A DNA stretch of 61,537 nucleotides from Pseudomonas sp. PICF141 (GTDB taxonomy: Bacteria; Pseudomonadota; Gammaproteobacteria; Pseudomonadales; Pseudomonadaceae): positions 1-61,537 of the forward strand of contig NZ_MUNM01000016.1 in the NCBI RefSeq assembly GCF_002286815.1. The letters run 5' to 3'. Made by a program: the position numbers and the translations under genes. The notes under the pieces were generated by a model. That model did no database searches, was not told the DNA's origin, and worked only from the letters and a program-made list of their open reading frames with translations. Within the stretch, counting starts at the first letter, position 1. Every line of letters begins with the position of its first letter. Positions 29,552 through 41,134 of this stretch are shown piece by piece.

Positions 29552-31216
29552 TCACCCGCGGTGACGACCGCGGAAGTAGTTGATCAAGCCTTGGGTGGAA
29601 GCATCGTCGGCCGGGGTTTCTTCGCTGCCAACCAGGCGGTTGTAGACGCCTTTGCCCAGTTCCTTGCCCAGTTCCACGCCCCATTGGTCGAAGGCGTTGA
29701 TGCCCCAGACCACGCTTTGCACGAAGACTTTGTGTTCGTACAGCGCCACCAGTGCGCCAAGGCGACGCGGGCTGATGCGTTCGACCACCAGGGTGTTGCT
29801 CGGACGGTTGCCCGGGATCACCTTGTGCGCGGCCAGTTTCTGCACTTCATCTTCGCTCATGCCCTTGTCACGCAACTCGGCTTCAGCCTCGGCGCGGGTC
29901 TTGCCGAGCATCAGTGCCTGGCTTTGCGACAGGCAGTTGGCGTACAGCCACTGGTGGTGGTCGGACACCGGGTTGAAGCTGACGATCGGCACGATAAAGT
30001 CGGCCGGAATCAGTTGGGTGCCTTGGTGCAGCAACTGGTGATAAGCGTGCTGGCCGTTGCAGCCGACGCCGCCCCAGATCACCGGGCCGGTATCGGTGGA
30101 CACTGGCGTGCCGTCCTGGCGTACGCTCTTGCCGTTGGATTCCATGTCCAGCTGTTGCAAGTGTTTGGTGATGTTGCGCAGGTAGTGGTCGTACGGCAGG
30201 ATCGCGTGGCTTTGCGCGCCCCAGAAGTTGCCGTACCAGACGCCGAGCAACGCCAGCAGTACCGGCATGTTCTGTTCGAATGGCGCGCTCTGGAAGTGCT
30301 GGTCCATGGTGTAGGCACCGGACAGCAGTTCCTTGAAGTTCGACATGCCGATGGCCAATGCGATCGGCAGACCGATAGCCGACCACAGCGAGTAACGCCC
30401 GCCAACCCAATCCCACATCGGGAAGATGTTTTCTTCGCGAATACCAAACGCTACCGCCGCTGCGTTGTTGCTGGAAACGGCGATGAAGTGACGATACAGC
30501 TCGGCTTCCGAACCGCCCTGAGCCAGATACCAGGCGCGTGCTGCCTGGGCGTTTTTCAGGGTTTCGAGGGTATTGAAGGATTTCGACGAGACGATGAACA
30601 GCGTGGTCTCGGCGCGCAGCTTCATGGTCAGTTCGTGGAATTCACTGCCGTCGATGTTCGCCAGGTAATGGCAGCGCACGCCTTTCTGGGCGTAGGACAA
30701 CAGCGCTTCGGACACCAGTTCAGGGCCAAGGAACGAGCCACCGATGCCGATGTTGACCACGTCGGTGATCGGCTTCTCGGTGTAACCGCGCCACAAACCA
30801 TCGTGGATGCGGCCCACGAGGTCGGTGATCTGGTTCAGCACTTTATGCACGTCGGGCATCACGTTGACGCCGTTGACCGACAGCTTGTCGCCCACCGGGC
30901 GGCGCAGTGCGGTGTGCAGGGCTGGACGTCCTTCGGAAGCGTTGACGATCTCGCCTGCGAACAGCGCTTTGATCGCGCCCTGCAGATCGACTTCGTTGGC
31001 CAGGCCCACCAGCAGGTTGCGGGTCTCGGCGTTGATCAGGTTTTTCGAGTAGTCGAGAAACAGGCCGCAGCTGCTGAGGGTGAATTGAGTAAAACGCTGC
31101 GGATCGGCATTAAAGGCTTCGCGCATGCTGAAATCCTGCATGGCTTGGCGGTGGTCATTCAGCGCTTGCCAGGCGGGCAGAGCGGTAACGTCGTGAGGGG
31201 TGCGGTAATACGCCAT
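29552..31216 (-). CDS. pgi: Glucose-6-phosphate isomerase
   Basis: 554 aa glycolytic enzyme interconverting glucose 6-phosphate and fructose 6-phosphate. The sugar-phosphate isomerase signature [20 protein letters not shown] (around residue 155), [12 protein letters not shown] phosphate-binding loop (about 212), and [19 protein letters not shown] (about 272) are clear. The C-terminal [20 protein letters not shown] completes the family. AAGGAAAA precedes the ATG. It is separate from the pan operon by 230 bases with no clear gene. Confidence 0.97.
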   Translation of the reverse strand: MAYYRTPHDVTALPAWQALNDHRQAMQDFSMREAFNADPQRFTQFTLSSCGLFLDYSKNLINAETRNLLVGLANEVDLQGAIKALFAGEIVNASEGRPALHTALRRPVGDKLSVNGVNVMPDVHKVLNQITDLVGRIHDGLWRGYTEKPITDVVNIGIGGSFLGPELVSEALLSYAQKGVRCHYLANIDGSEFHELTMKLRAETTLFIVSSKSFNTLETLKNAQAARAWYLAQGGSEAELYRHFIAVSSNNAAAVAFGIREENIFPMWDWVGGRYSLWSAIGLPIALAIGMSNFKELLSGAYTMDQHFQSAPFEQNMPVLLALLGVWYGNFWGAQSHAILPYDHYLRNITKHLQQLDMESNGKSVRQDGTPVSTDTGPVIWGGVGCNGQHAYHQLLHQGTQLIPADFIVPIVSFNPVSDHHQWLYANCLSQSQALMLGKTRAEAEAELRDKGMSEDEVQKLAAHKVIPGNRPSNTLVVERISPRRLGALVALYEHKVFVQSVVWGINAFDQWGVELGKELGKGVYNRLVGSEETPADDASTQGLINYFRGRHRG

Positions 31217-31446
31217 CGCTGCGGTTTTCCTTTTTACTTGAACGGCCTTTTGAACACGATAAATACCGGAGCGCCGTGGGCGGGCGTCCGGTCAACTGCG
31301 TCGACACGATTTCATGGCGCAGGGCGAACACAGTAAACCTCGCGCCACAATCTGTCTTGACTTTGTCTGACCTGCTCCCGGTACTTTTTTAACATTTAAA
31401 CAGGGAGCGGTCCGACAAACGGAAGACAGACAGAGGAACGGTTCGA

Positions 31447-31827
31447 TCAGGCGACCTGAACCGGAATGGCATTACTGGTGTGGCTCAACTCGTTACCCGG
31501 CGCCATGTAGAGCATGCGCGGCTTGAAGTTGAGCAGCTCGGCTTCGCTGTAATGGGCGTAAGCGCAGATGATCACGCGGTCGCCGACCTTGGCCTTGTGC
31601 GCCGCGGCTCCGTTGACCGAAATCATGCGCGAACCTTCTTCGCCACGAATCGCATAAGTGGTGAAGCGTTCGCCGTTGTCGATGTTATAGATCTGGATCT
31701 GTTCGTACTCACGGATGCCGGACAGGTCCAGCCATTCACCGTCGATGGCGCAAGAGCCTTCGTAATCGAGTACAGCGTGGGTAACTTCGGCGCGATGCAG
31801 CTTGGCCTTGAGCATGATGGCGTGCAT
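31447..31827 (-). CDS. panD: Aspartate 1-decarboxylase
   Basis: 126 aa from ATG 31827 ([20 protein letters not shown]). It makes beta-alanine for pantothenate. The self-cleavage site is G24-S25 in [12 protein letters not shown], where Ser25 becomes the pyruvoyl cofactor. Tyr58 is in the expected [13 protein letters not shown] region. Start and length fit PanD families. It is separated from panC by a long REPIN-like element (31919-32057), so it may have its own promoter or need read-through. Confidence 0.97.
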   Translation of the reverse strand: MHAIMLKAKLHRAEVTHAVLDYEGSCAIDGEWLDLSGIREYEQIQIYNIDNGERFTTYAIRGEEGSRMISVNGAAAHKAKVGDRVIICAYAHYSEAELLNFKPRMLYMAPGNELSHTSNAIPVQVA

Positions 31828-31918
31828 GAGTGTTTCCCCAGGTCGGAATCGAACGGCGGGCAGTTTGCCCGAAGGCATGAAGGGCGGCAATACGATGTGG
31901 AAATAGACCCAGGACCCA

Positions 31919-32057
31919 TGTGGGAGCGGGCCTGTGGCGAGGGAGCTTGCCCCCATTTGAGTGCATGGCACTCACAAGGTCGTGGGTACAACAGAGATTT
32001 TGGGGCTGCTTCGCTGCCCAACGGGGGCAAGCCCCCTCGCCACAGGCTTGCTCCACA
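31919..32057. repeat. Long REP-like inverted pair with variant arms
   Basis: TGTGGGAGCGGGCCTGTGGC followed by GAGGGAGCTTGCCCCC (31919-31954) faces GGGGGCAAGCCCCCTCGCCA CAGGCTTGCTCCACA (about 32022-32057). The arm sequence is a composite (TGTGGGAGC plus CTGTGGCGAGGGAGCTTGCC) longer than the usual REP of this window, and the spacer is about 67 bases with its own small hairpins. Confidence 0.9.
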
Positions 32058-32070
32058 TTTTTTGCGGTGT

Positions 32071-32931
32071 CTAGAGGACGGCGTCGAGGTTCAGATGCAG
32101 GTTGTCGATCAACCGCGTCGTGCCCAGGAACGCTGCCACCAGAATCACCAGGTCCCGATCTTGCGCCGTCGCCGGTCGCAAGGTCAGCGCATGGCGAATT
32201 TCCAGATAGTCCACTCGCAGACCGGCGGCTTCGAGCTGCTTGATCTGCTCGTTGATCAGCGTCGGGTAATCGCGCTCGCCCTGTTTGATTGCATCGGCAA
32301 TATGGGTCAGGGTGCGATAGACCACCGGCGCGATGGCCCGCTGTTCTTCGCTGAGGAAACCATTGCGCGACGACAGCGCCAGACCGTCGGCGGCCCGGAC
32401 GGTAGGCTCGCCGATAATCTGGATCGGCATGTTCAAGTCATGCACCAGGGCGCGAATCACCGCCAGTTGCTGGAAGTCTTTCTGGCCGAAGATCGCCAGG
32501 TCCGGCTGGACCATATTGAACAGCTTGCTGACGACGGTCGCCACGCCTTCGAAATGCCCCGGACGGCTGGCGCCGCACAGGCCCTCGGACAGTTGTGGGA
32601 CGCTGACGCGGGTCTGGCCGGCCATGCCATCGGGGTACATTTCTTCGACGGTGGGTGCGAACAGCAAATGGCAACCGGCCTGAAGCAGTTTCTCCTGATC
32701 GGCGGCCAGGGTTCGCGGGTATTTGTCGAGGTCTTCACCGGCGCCGAACTGCAGCGGGTTGACGAAAATGCTCGCGACCACGAAATCCACCCGCTGGGTG
32801 GCTTTGGTAACCAGCGCGATATGCCCGCTGTGCAGATTGCCCATGGTCGGCACAAAGCCGATACGTTTGCCTTCGCTACGGGCGCGGGCCACGGCGGCCC
32901 GCAGTTCGCGTACGGTTTTTACGGTGTTCAT
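32071..32931 (-). CDS. panC: Pantothenate synthetase
   Basis: 286 aa. It condenses pantoate and beta-alanine with ATP. The nucleotidyl-transferase HIGH-like motif is [14 protein letters not shown] (around residue 30) and the KMSKS-like motif is [15 protein letters not shown] (around residue 180). [20 protein letters not shown] lies between. Its ATG overlaps the end of panB by four bases (ATGA-type), so the panB-panC order is a coupled operon. Confidence 0.97.
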   Translation of the reverse strand: MNTVKTVRELRAAVARARSEGKRIGFVPTMGNLHSGHIALVTKATQRVDFVVASIFVNPLQFGAGEDLDKYPRTLAADQEKLLQAGCHLLFAPTVEEMYPDGMAGQTRVSVPQLSEGLCGASRPGHFEGVATVVSKLFNMVQPDLAIFGQKDFQQLAVIRALVHDLNMPIQIIGEPTVRAADGLALSSRNGFLSEEQRAIAPVVYRTLTHIADAIKQGERDYPTLINEQIKQLEAAGLRVDYLEIRHALTLRPATAQDRDLVILVAAFLGTTRLIDNLHLNLDAVL

Positions 32932-33728
32932 GCAGAGAATCCGTGTTCGATGCCAGGGAAAGTCGCCGCTTTGACTTCAGTGACGTAAGCGCTCAAGGCT
33001 GCCTGGACGCTGGTTTGGCCGGTCATGAAATTCTTCACGAATTTCGGCACGCGGCCGGTAATGGACAAGCCCAGCATGTCGTGCAAGACCAGCACCTGGC
33101 CGTCGGTGCCACTGCCGGCGCCGATACCGATTACCGGGATCTTCACCGCCTGGGAAATTTCTTCGGCCAGTTCGCTGGGCACACATTCGAGCAGCAGCAT
33201 GGCCGCGCCAGCCTGTTCCAGGGAAATCGCGTCGGCACGCATCTGCCGCGCCTGATTTTCGTTGCGGCCCTGGACTTTATAGCCGCCGAGAATGTTGACC
33301 GATTGCGGCGTCAGCCCCATGTGCGCACACACCGGGATGCCACGTTCGGCCAGCAGACGGATCGAGTCCGCGAGCCACAATGCGCCTTCAACCTTGACCA
33401 TGTGCGCACCGGCCTGCATCAACAGGGCGCTGTTGGTCATGGTTTGTTCGATAGTGGCGTAGGCCATGAACGGCAGATCAGCGAGGATCAAGGCATCGGT
33501 GTTGCCACGTTTGACGGCTGCCACGTGGTAGGCCATTTCGGCGGTGGTCACCGGCAGGGTGCTGTCGTGCCCCTGCAAAACCATGCCGAGGGAGTCGCCC
33601 ACCAGCAGCACTTCAACCCCGGCCTCATTACAGGCATGGGCGAAGGTCGCGTCATAGCAGGTCAGCATGGTGATCTTTTCACCTTTCTGCTTGAGGCTCT
33701 GGAGCGTGGTCAGGGTGATGGCTGGCAT
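32928..33728 (-). CDS. panB: 3-methyl-2-oxobutanoate hydroxymethyltransferase
   Basis: 266 aa. It makes ketopantoate from alpha-ketoisovalerate and methylene-tetrahydrofolate, the first step to pantothenate. The metal-binding segment [20 protein letters not shown] (around residue 40) contains the conserved DS and HD pairs. [20 protein letters not shown] (about 110) and [20 protein letters not shown] (about 195) are conserved. The enzyme class is class II-aldolase-like. It is upstream of panC in a coupled pair; folK lies farther upstream beyond a REPIN. Confidence 0.97.
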   Translation of the reverse strand: MPAITLTTLQSLKQKGEKITMLTCYDATFAHACNEAGVEVLLVGDSLGMVLQGHDSTLPVTTAEMAYHVAAVKRGNTDALILADLPFMAYATIEQTMTNSALLMQAGAHMVKVEGALWLADSIRLLAERGIPVCAHMGLTPQSVNILGGYKVQGRNENQARQMRADAISLEQAGAAMLLLECVPSELAEEISQAVKIPVIGIGAGSGTDGQVLVLHDMLGLSITGRVPKFVKNFMTGQTSVQAALSAYVTEVKAATFPGIEHGFSA

Positions 33729-34102
33729 GAAAAAATCCTCATTACAGGCGCTATGGAAACTACTGCGAGTAACGCGCGTGATTCGTCATTTATACAGGCG
33801 CACCTTCTTTCGTGGTGCTTGTAAGGCCTGGATTGCGCCCTTTGGCGCCGCGTTGGCGGCAGCGGGACGCCTATAGTCGTGAGGAGAACCCGGGAAGTCA
33901 ATTGCGTGTGTTACCGCATTGTTACGCATGGGGTGTTACCGGCGTAACTGATGCGATTCAGCAGATTTTTGCTGCTGCACATCTTTGATACGACAGAAAC
34001 CATTGTGGGAGCGGGCTTGCCCGCGATGGCGGACTGTCAGTCAACATTGATGTTGAATGTAAAGTCGCTATCGCGGGCAAGCCCGCTCCCACAAGGTTTT
34101 TG
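33729..34102. other. Gene-free gap between folK and panB
   Basis: 374 bases with no gene. It contains a REPIN at 34004-34093 just after folK. The remaining 270 bases presumably hold the panB promoter; I see no strong consensus hexamers. Confidence 0.6.
34004..34093. repeat. REPIN
   Basis: TGTGGGAGCGGGCTTGCCCG followed by CGATGGC faces GCTATCGCGGGCAAGCCCGC TCCCACA, ending at 34093. The arms are near-perfect reverse complements. The loop contains TCAACATTGATGTTGA, itself an inverted repeat. Confidence 0.95.
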
Positions 34103-34588
34103 TCAATTTTGAGAGAGGCGTTCCAACCCGACGAACGGACAGTCGGCGAGTAATGCTGCGAGGCTACGGCCATCGGCCAGGCGCAGATCAGCCGGTGCCA
34201 GCTCGGCCAGCGGATAGAGCACAAAGGCTCGTTCCTGCAGATGATAGTGGGGGATTTTGAGGCGAGGTTCGTCGATCAGGCGATCGCCGAACAGCACGAT
34301 GTCCAGGTCCAGCGTGCGTGGCCCCCAGCGTTCAAGGCGCTCGCGGCCCTGGTCGTTCTCGATGGCTTGCAGCGCATCGAGCAGGTCGAGCGGCGTGAGG
34401 CGGCTGTCGAGCGCGGCGACGGCGTTGGTATAGCGCGGTTGGCCGGGCAGCAGCGAGTCGCTTTGATAAAACCCGGAAACCCCGACCAGTTCGGTTTGCG
34501 GCAATCGCGCAAGCGCTTCGACAGCGCTACGCAACTGTTCGGCGGGATCAGCCAGATTGCTGCCCATGCCGATATAGACGCGTTCCAT
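34103..34588 (-). CDS. folK: 2-amino-4-hydroxy-6-hydroxymethyldihydropteridine pyrophosphokinase
   Basis: 161 aa. It transfers pyrophosphate to the pterin in folate synthesis. The start IGMGSNLADPAEQLRSAVEA is typical of HPPK, and the signature RWGPRTLDLDIVLFGD (around residue 86) carries the two Mg-binding aspartates in the DLD context. LKIPHYHLQERAFVLYPLAE (about 110) is the conserved C-terminal block. It is 3 bases downstream of the pcnB stop and likely in its operon. Confidence 0.96.
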   Translation of the reverse strand: MERVYIGMGSNLADPAEQLRSAVEALARLPQTELVGVSGFYQSDSLLPGQPRYTNAVAALDSRLTPLDLLDALQAIENDQGRERLERWGPRTLDLDIVLFGDRLIDEPRLKIPHYHLQERAFVLYPLAELAPADLRLADGRSLAALLADCPFVGLERLSQN

Positions 34589-34591
34589 GGC

Positions 34592-35992
34592 TTATTCGCC
34601 TGTAACGCTCGGTGCGCCGGCAGCGCGCTTGCGCTTGGCACCGCCGCTGCGGCGACGTTTGCGGGGAGCGCCGGTACCGTCTTCCTTGCCACTCAAGTCG
34701 CGGATCATGTCCCGGCGTTCGCTGTCATTGGCATCCTGATAGTCGGTCCACCATTCGCCCAGGCCATCGGTCTGCTCACCGGCGCTTTCACGCAGCAGCA
34801 GGAAGTCGTAACCGGCACGGAACCGCGGATTGTCCAGTAACAGATCGGCGCGTTTGCCGCTGCGCCGTGGCAAGCGCTCCTGCATGTCCCAGATCTCGCG
34901 GATCGGCATAGTGAAGCGTTTCGGAATGGCGATGCGCTGGCACTGCTCGGCGATCAATTCGTGAGCGGCTTCCTGCATCGCCGGAATCGGCGGCATGCCG
35001 CGTTCCTGCAGACGCAACACACGGGCCGGCAGGGCAGGCCAGAGCAGGGCGGCAAACAGGAACGCCGGGGTGACCGGTTTGTTCTGTTTGATTCGCAGGT
35101 CTGTGTTGATCAGCGCTTCACTGATCAGCGTGTGGGTGTAGGTCGGGCTGTATTCCAACGCCGCCGCACTCGCCGGGAACAGCGGATCGAACAGCTGCAG
35201 GTCGACCAGCATTTCGAAGGTGTCCGCCGCATAGCCGGACAGGAACAGCTTGAGCACTTCTTCGAACAGACGAGCCGAAGGGATCTCGCGCAACAACGGT
35301 GCCAGTTCGCGAATGGGCGTGGCGCTGTGTTTTTCGATGCCGAAATTAAGCTTGGCGGCGAACCGCACGGCCCGCAGCATCCGCACCGGGTCTTCCTGGT
35401 AACGTTGCTTCGGATCGCCGATCAGGCGGATCAGGTGATTGCGGATGTCGTGTACGCCGTTGGCGTAATCGAGAATGCGCTCGCTGACTGGATCGTAATA
35501 TAAGGCGTTGATGGTGAAGTCGCGGCGTTGCGCGTCTTCTTCCAGGGTGCCGTAGACGTTGTCGCGCAAAATGCGCCCGCTTTCATTGCGAGACGATTGG
35601 TTGCTGTCTTCGTCTTCGTCGTTTTGCGGGTGATTGGCGCGAAAGGTCGCGACTTCAATGATTTCGCGGCCAAAGTGGATATGCACCAGTTTGAAACGCC
35701 GACCGATGATCCGCGCGTTGCGGAATTCAGCGCGTACCTGTTCAGGCGTGGCGCTGGTGGCGACGTCGAAATCTTTCGGCGTGATGCCGAGCAGCATGTC
35801 ACGCACACAGCCGCCGACCAGGTATGCCTGGTAACCGGCGTTCTGCAGGCGTTCGACGATATTCACCGCGTAACGGCTGAATTGTGCCTTTTGCAACGAA
35901 TGTTGGCCGCTGTTGAGCACTTCAGGCGTACTGCGAATGTGTTGCGTGTGACGCTTGGGAGAACGGAATGACTGGAACAACTTCTTCAGCAT
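34592..35992 (-). CDS. pcnB: Poly(A) polymerase I
   Basis: 466 aa from ATG 35992 (MLKKLFQSFRSPKR); a GTG three codons earlier is less likely. It adds poly(A) tails to RNA 3' ends, promoting decay. The nucleotidyltransferase motif LVGGCVRDMLLGITPKDFDV (around residue 58) includes the metal aspartates in DFDV. RRDFTINALYYDP and QRYQEDPVRMLRAVRFAAKL follow as conserved blocks. The C-terminus is very basic (APRKRRRSGGAKRKRAAGAP), fitting RNA binding. It is downstream of crcZ and upstream of folK. Confidence 0.95.
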   Translation of the reverse strand: MLKKLFQSFRSPKRHTQHIRSTPEVLNSGQHSLQKAQFSRYAVNIVERLQNAGYQAYLVGGCVRDMLLGITPKDFDVATSATPEQVRAEFRNARIIGRRFKLVHIHFGREIIEVATFRANHPQNDEDEDSNQSSRNESGRILRDNVYGTLEEDAQRRDFTINALYYDPVSERILDYANGVHDIRNHLIRLIGDPKQRYQEDPVRMLRAVRFAAKLNFGIEKHSATPIRELAPLLREIPSARLFEEVLKLFLSGYAADTFEMLVDLQLFDPLFPASAAALEYSPTYTHTLISEALINTDLRIKQNKPVTPAFLFAALLWPALPARVLRLQERGMPPIPAMQEAAHELIAEQCQRIAIPKRFTMPIREIWDMQERLPRRSGKRADLLLDNPRFRAGYDFLLLRESAGEQTDGLGEWWTDYQDANDSERRDMIRDLSGKEDGTGAPRKRRRSGGAKRKRAAGAPSVTGE

Positions 35993-36100
35993 GGGATGCA
36001 CTGTTTGAAGGAATGTTCGGCCATAACGAAGAATGACCGCATGATGGGCGGGGATTCTAGCATTTAGTCAGGGGATGGTGTAGGACACAGCAGATTTGAG

Positions 36101-36128
36101 CTGCAAGTCGCAAGCCGCAAGCTACAGG
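36101..36128. repeat. Degenerate heptamer tandem repeat CTGCAAG
   Basis: Four 7-base units CTGCAAG, TCGCAAG, CCGCAAG and CTACAGG lie between the crcZ terminator and pcnB. They differ from the REP elements. Such GCAAG heptamers near 3' ends are seen in Pseudomonas, from recall; the function is unknown. Confidence 0.6.
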
Positions 36129-36154
36129 AGGGGAGGTTTTTCAAATCGCAGAAA

Positions 36155-36520
36155 CCACAAGGGGAGCCGAAGCTCCCCAAGAAGTAGTTGCATGCTCTAT
36201 TTTTATTATTGGTTTCGGGCTTCTTGTTTTTGTTGAGCGCCCTCGCCATGAAGTTTTCCTTCATGACCCTCCCAATCGGGAGCCAAGAGCAAACGGATTG
36301 CTTTGGTCGCTGTGTTGCTGTGATCGTTCGATCCAACCAGTTCAGGCACTGTCTCGGGACAGTTTTTATTGTTCTCGGCCTGGTCGTGGGGCAAGCCCCA
36401 AATGCAACGCCTCTCCAAAAGAATCAGTTAGCTACGCCTCTCGCCGTCTTGTTTTTATTGTGCGTGAGTCGATACGTCTTATTTTTATTGTCTTGTTCAT
36501 TGCTTGTTATTGTTCTTGTA
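36155..36520 (-). ncRNA. crcZ: CrcZ small RNA
   Basis: The region between cbrB and pcnB, on the minus strand, carries at least six A-rich motifs of the AAnAAnAA type (plus-strand TTnTTnTT near 36199, 36224, 36361, 36448, 36479 and 36505), for example AACAAGACAATAAAAATAAG. They act as decoys that bind Hfq/Crc and relieve carbon catabolite repression. A sigma-54 promoter lies just upstream at 36531-36546 and a GGGGAGC-TTCG-GCTCCCC hairpin at 36161-36178 marks the 3' end. The order cbrA-cbrB-crcZ-pcnB is the known one in Pseudomonas. Ends are estimated, giving about 366 nt. Confidence 0.92.
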
Positions 36521-36530
36521 CTGAACATAT

Positions 36531-36546
36531 AGCAGGGTGCGTGCCA
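36531..36546 (-). promoter_or_regulatory. Sigma-54 (-24/-12) promoter of crcZ
   Basis: On the minus strand TGGCACGCACCCTGCT matches the RpoN consensus TGGCACGN4TTGCW, with a single substitution in the -12 block. The expected start lies about 12 bases further, near 36520. CbrB-type sites lie upstream, between about 78 and 165 bases away. Confidence 0.9.
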
Positions 36547-36605
36547 ACTTTTGTGAAACCCAGTAAAACAAGGGGTTAGGCGGGCTGATGAGATGATTGG
36601 GGGCC

Positions 36606-36643
36606 AAAAAAAGCCGGGGCTTCGTTACCGTAAGCCCCGGCTT
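36606..36643 (-). terminator. Rho-independent terminator of cbrB
   Basis: AAGCCGGGGCTT (36611-36622) pairs with AAGCCCCGGCTT (36632-36643), and on the minus strand a run of seven T follows. It ends cbrB transcripts before the crcZ promoter, separating the two units. Confidence 0.93.
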
Positions 36644-36695
36644 CTGTTACGTGAAAAAGCTGAGGTAACAGTTTTTTCACAATGTCATGTGTTAC
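36624..36695 (-). promoter_or_regulatory. Candidate CbrB enhancer sites upstream of crcZ
   Basis: TGTTAC/GTAACA half-sites occur at 36645-36650 (TGTTAC), 36665-36670 (GTAACA) and 36690-36695 (TGTTAC), with another GTTAC at 36624-36628 inside the cbrB terminator loop. Literature on CbrB describes GTTAC-type subsites at crcZ promoters. The spacing to the -24/-12 promoter is right for a sigma-54 enhancer. Confidence 0.75.
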
Positions 36696-36717
36696 CCGCA
36701 CATGCGACAGGTGCGGT

Positions 36718-38157
<1,440 letters not shown>

Positions 38158-38179
38158 TGATTCGATACTCTCGACGGTC

Positions 38180-41134
38180 TCAGTTCACAGCGGACGTCGC
38201 TTCGACATGACGCGGCAAAGTTACCCGGATACGGGTGCCGCGTTGGCTTTGAACATCAGCCGGGCTGTCGATGGTGATTTGTCCATAATGCTCTTCAACG
38301 ATGGAATAGACCAGTGCAAGGCCCAGACCGGTGCCTTCGCCAGGGTCCTTGGTGGTGAAGAAAGGTTCGAATAGTCGGTCCATGATGTTCGAGGGGATAC
38401 CACTGCCTTCGTCTTCGACGATCAGATCGACCGTGTGTTCGCCGGCTTCGCTTTTAACGCGCACTGCGCTGCCCGGAGGCGAGGCGTCGCGGGCGTTTGA
38501 GAGCAGATTGATCAATACCTGGGCAAGCCGCTGCGGGTCACCTTCTACCCAGTGGTCGGGGTCGCACAGGTTGTAGAACTGTACTTCGAAATTGCGCCGG
38601 TTCAAGGCCAGCAGGCCGATGGCATCCTGGGCCACTTCCGCCAGACAGACGGGCTCGTCACTGTGCTGGTAACTGCCGGCGTGGGCGAAGCTCATCAGCG
38701 ACTGAACAATGCGGGACACGCGTTTGGTCTGCTCGAGGATCTGCCCGCTGATTTCCGTGAGTTCGGTGTCGTCCTCGCGTTCTTCACGCAAATTCTGCGC
38801 AAGACAGGCAATGCCGGTGATCGGGTTGCCGATTTCATGGGCCACGCCGGCCGCCAGTCGACCGATGCTGGCCAGGCGCTCGGAGTGCACCAGTTTGTCT
38901 TCGAGCATCTGGGTTTCGGTCAAGTCTTCTACCAGCAGCACCAGGCCGCTGTTACCCGGCGCCAGCGGCTCATCAATCGCCGCTTTGTGCAGGTTCAGCC
39001 AGCGCGTCTGACCGTCGAGGGCCAAGTGCTGTTTATGCAAATGCTCGTCCGGCAGGTTGATGAAACCTTGCAGCAGCTCTTTCCAAGGATCGGCAATGGT
39101 GCTCAAGCGCGAACCGACCACACGCTGCGCGGCAATCCCGGTCAGTTCCTCCATGGCTTTGTTCCACATGAGGATTTCCTGATCCTTGGCCAGCGAGCAG
39201 ACGCCCATCGGCAATTCCTGCAAGGTCTGGCGGTGGTAGCGGCGCAAGGCATCGAGTTCGGCGGCAAGACCGGTCAGGCGCGAGTGGTAGTCCTCGAGGC
39301 GGCTTTCGATGAAGTGGATGTCTTCAGTGACGTAGTTTTCGCCGCCAGCCTTGTAGGGCAGGAAGGTTTCGACCATATCCTGCGCCACGCTCGGTCCCAT
39401 CAGGCCGGAAAGGTTGGCTTCGATACGGTCCCGCAGACGGCGCAAGGCGTATGGCCGGCGTTCGTCGAACGGTAGATAGAGATCACGCAGCGCCTGTTCG
39501 ACTTCTTTCTGCGCAGCCTTGGCGCCCAATGGTTTTGCAAGCTGCGTGGCAAATTCCTGAGGCGAGGCGGCATGCAGTTCGCGGCGTTGCGGGCGGCGAA
39601 CGTTATCCACGGCGCAGGCTTCGGCGGCGCTGGCCTCTTCGGGGCTGGCGTTGGTGAACAACGAAATCAGGGTGAACATCAGCACGTTGGCGGCCAGCGA
39701 GGCAATTGCTGCCATGTGCCAGCTGGTGTCGTCCAGTACGTAGATCATGTTCAGCAGTGGAATGTAGAAGCCCTGCAGATTGCCGACCAGCGGCAGCAGC
39801 ATGGTGACCAGCCACACCAGAATTCCCGCCAGCAGGCCGGCGATGAAGCCGCGACGGTTGGCGGTCGGCCAGTACAGCACCGACAACACGCCCGGCAGGA
39901 ACTGCAACGTGGCAACGAAAGCGACGATGCCGAGGTTAGCCAGGTCCTGCTCGGCGCCCAGCATCAGGTAAAAACCGTAACCGGCCATGATGATGGCGAC
40001 GATCAGCGCCCGGCGGGTCCATTTCAGCCAACGGTAGATATTGCCCTCGGCGGGCGGCTGATAGAGCGGCAGCACCAGATGGTTCAGCGCCATCCCGGAC
40101 AACGCCAACGTAGTGACGATGATCAGGCCGCTGGCCGCCGACAATCCGCCGACATACGCCAACAGCGCCAGAGCTTTGCTGTTGGCGGCGATGCCAATGC
40201 CCAGGGTGAAATATTCCGGATTGGTCGTGGCGCCCAGTTTCAGCCCGGCCCAGAGAATCAGCGGCACCGCGAGGCTCATCAACAGCAGAAACAGCGGCAG
40301 ACCCCAACTCGCACTGACCAGCGAGCGTGGGTTGAGGTTTTCGGTAAAGGTCATGTGATACATGTGCGGCATCACGATCGCCGAGGCGAAGAACACCAGC
40401 AGCAGCGTGCGCCATGGGCCTTCCTGCAATGGTGTGTGCAGGGCGGCGAGGGCGGTCTGGTTTTGCAGCAGCCACAGTTCCAGCTGTTGCGGGCCGTCGA
40501 ACACGCCATACAGCGCATACAGACCGACGCCGCCAAGCGCAATCAGCTTGATCACCGACTCGAAGGCAATCGCGAACACCAGGCCTTCATGTTTCTCGCG
40601 GGTAGCGATGTGGCGTGAGCCGAAGAAAATCGTGAACAGTGTAATCAGTGCGCAGAAGCTCAAGGCCACGCGATGCTGCACCGGCTCGCGGGTGAGGATG
40701 CTGATGGAGTCGGCCACTGCCTGAATCTGCAACGCCAGCAACGGCAGCACGCCGATCAGCATGAAAATTGTGGTCAGTGCACCGGCCCAGGTGCTGCGGA
40801 AACGAAACGCAAACAAGTCAGCCAGGGATGAGAGCTGATAAGTGCGGGTGATTTTCAGGATCGGGTACAAAAGCACCGGCGCCAGCAGGAAGGCCCCGGA
40901 AACCCCGAGGTAGCTGGACAGAAAGCCATAGCCGTACTGATAAGCCAGGCCCACCGTGCCGTAAAACGCCCAGGCACTGGCGTAGACGCCCAGCGACAGG
41001 GTGTACGTCAGCGGGTGGCGAATGATCGCCCGGGGGATCATGCCCCGTTCGCTGATCCAGGCCACGCCGAACAGCACCGCCAGGTACGCGGCGCTGATCA
41101 GGATCATCTGGGTCAGGCTAAAGCTCATCAGCAT
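38180..41134 (-). CDS. cbrA: Sensor histidine kinase CbrA with SSS-type transporter domain
   Basis: 984 aa (or 982 aa from the second ATG at 41128, MSFSLTQM, the usual start by recall). Residues about 1-490 form a sodium/solute symporter-like domain with 12-13 membrane helices ([20 protein letters not shown]). PAS-like sequence near 620-720 ([20 protein letters not shown]) is followed by His[21 protein letters not shown] (His near 760), N box [15 protein letters not shown]1 box [11 protein letters not shown] and G2 box [10 protein letters not shown]. CbrA senses carbon:nitrogen status and possibly histidine, and phosphorylates CbrB. Its start overlaps the end of the small upstream ORF cbrX by 17 bases, with no good ribosome-binding site of its own. 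Confidence 0.96.
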   Translation of the reverse strand: MLMSFSLTQMILISAAYLAVLFGVAWISERGMIPRAIIRHPLTYTLSLGVYASAWAFYGTVGLAYQYGYGFLSSYLGVSGAFLLAPVLLYPILKITRTYQLSSLADLFAFRFRSTWAGALTTIFMLIGVLPLLALQIQAVADSISILTREPVQHRVALSFCALITLFTIFFGSRHIATREKHEGLVFAIAFESVIKLIALGGVGLYALYGVFDGPQQLELWLLQNQTALAALHTPLQEGPWRTLLLVFFASAIVMPHMYHMTFTENLNPRSLVSASWGLPLFLLLMSLAVPLILWAGLKLGATTNPEYFTLGIGIAANSKALALLAYVGGLSAASGLIIVTTLALSGMALNHLVLPLYQPPAEGNIYRWLKWTRRALIVAIIMAGYGFYLMLGAEQDLANLGIVAFVATLQFLPGVLSVLYWPTANRRGFIAGLLAGILVWLVTMLLPLVGNLQGFYIPLLNMIYVLDDTSWHMAAIASLAANVLMFTLISLFTNASPEEASAAEACAVDNVRRPQRRELHAASPQEFATQLAKPLGAKAAQKEVEQALRDLYLPFDERRPYALRRLRDRIEANLSGLMGPSVAQDMVETFLPYKAGGENYVTEDIHFIESRLEDYHSRLTGLAAELDALRRYHRQTLQELPMGVCSLAKDQEILMWNKAMEELTGIAAQRVVGSRLSTIADPWKELLQGFINLPDEHLHKQHLALDGQTRWLNLHKAAIDEPLAPGNSGLVLLVEDLTETQMLEDKLVHSERLASIGRLAAGVAHEIGNPITGIACLAQNLREEREDDTELTEISGQILEQTKRVSRIVQSLMSFAHAGSYQHSDEPVCLAEVAQDAIGLLALNRRNFEVQFYNLCDPDHWVEGDPQRLAQVLINLLSNARDASPPGSAVRVKSEAGEHTVDLIVEDEGSGIPSNIMDRLFEPFFTTKDPGEGTGLGLALVYSIVEEHYGQITIDSPADVQSQRGTRIRVTLPRHVEATSAVN

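Noticed and set aside
29561..31336. 591-aa open frame antisense to pgi
   Set aside because: The opposite strand encodes a full-length glucose-6-phosphate isomerase with its signatures. The antisense frame has no ribosome-binding site or motif.
31217..31446. Weak hairpins between pgi and panD as terminator
   Set aside because: CCGG/CCGG and GCTCCC/GGGAGC inverted repeats have loops that are long or lack a T-tract, so I do not call a terminator.
36188..36579. Short plus-strand ORFs (93-114 aa) across crcZ
   Set aside because: The apparent proteins are Leu/Phe/Val-rich because they translate the reverse complement of the A-rich motifs of CrcZ. The sigma-54 promoter and terminator support a minus-strand RNA.
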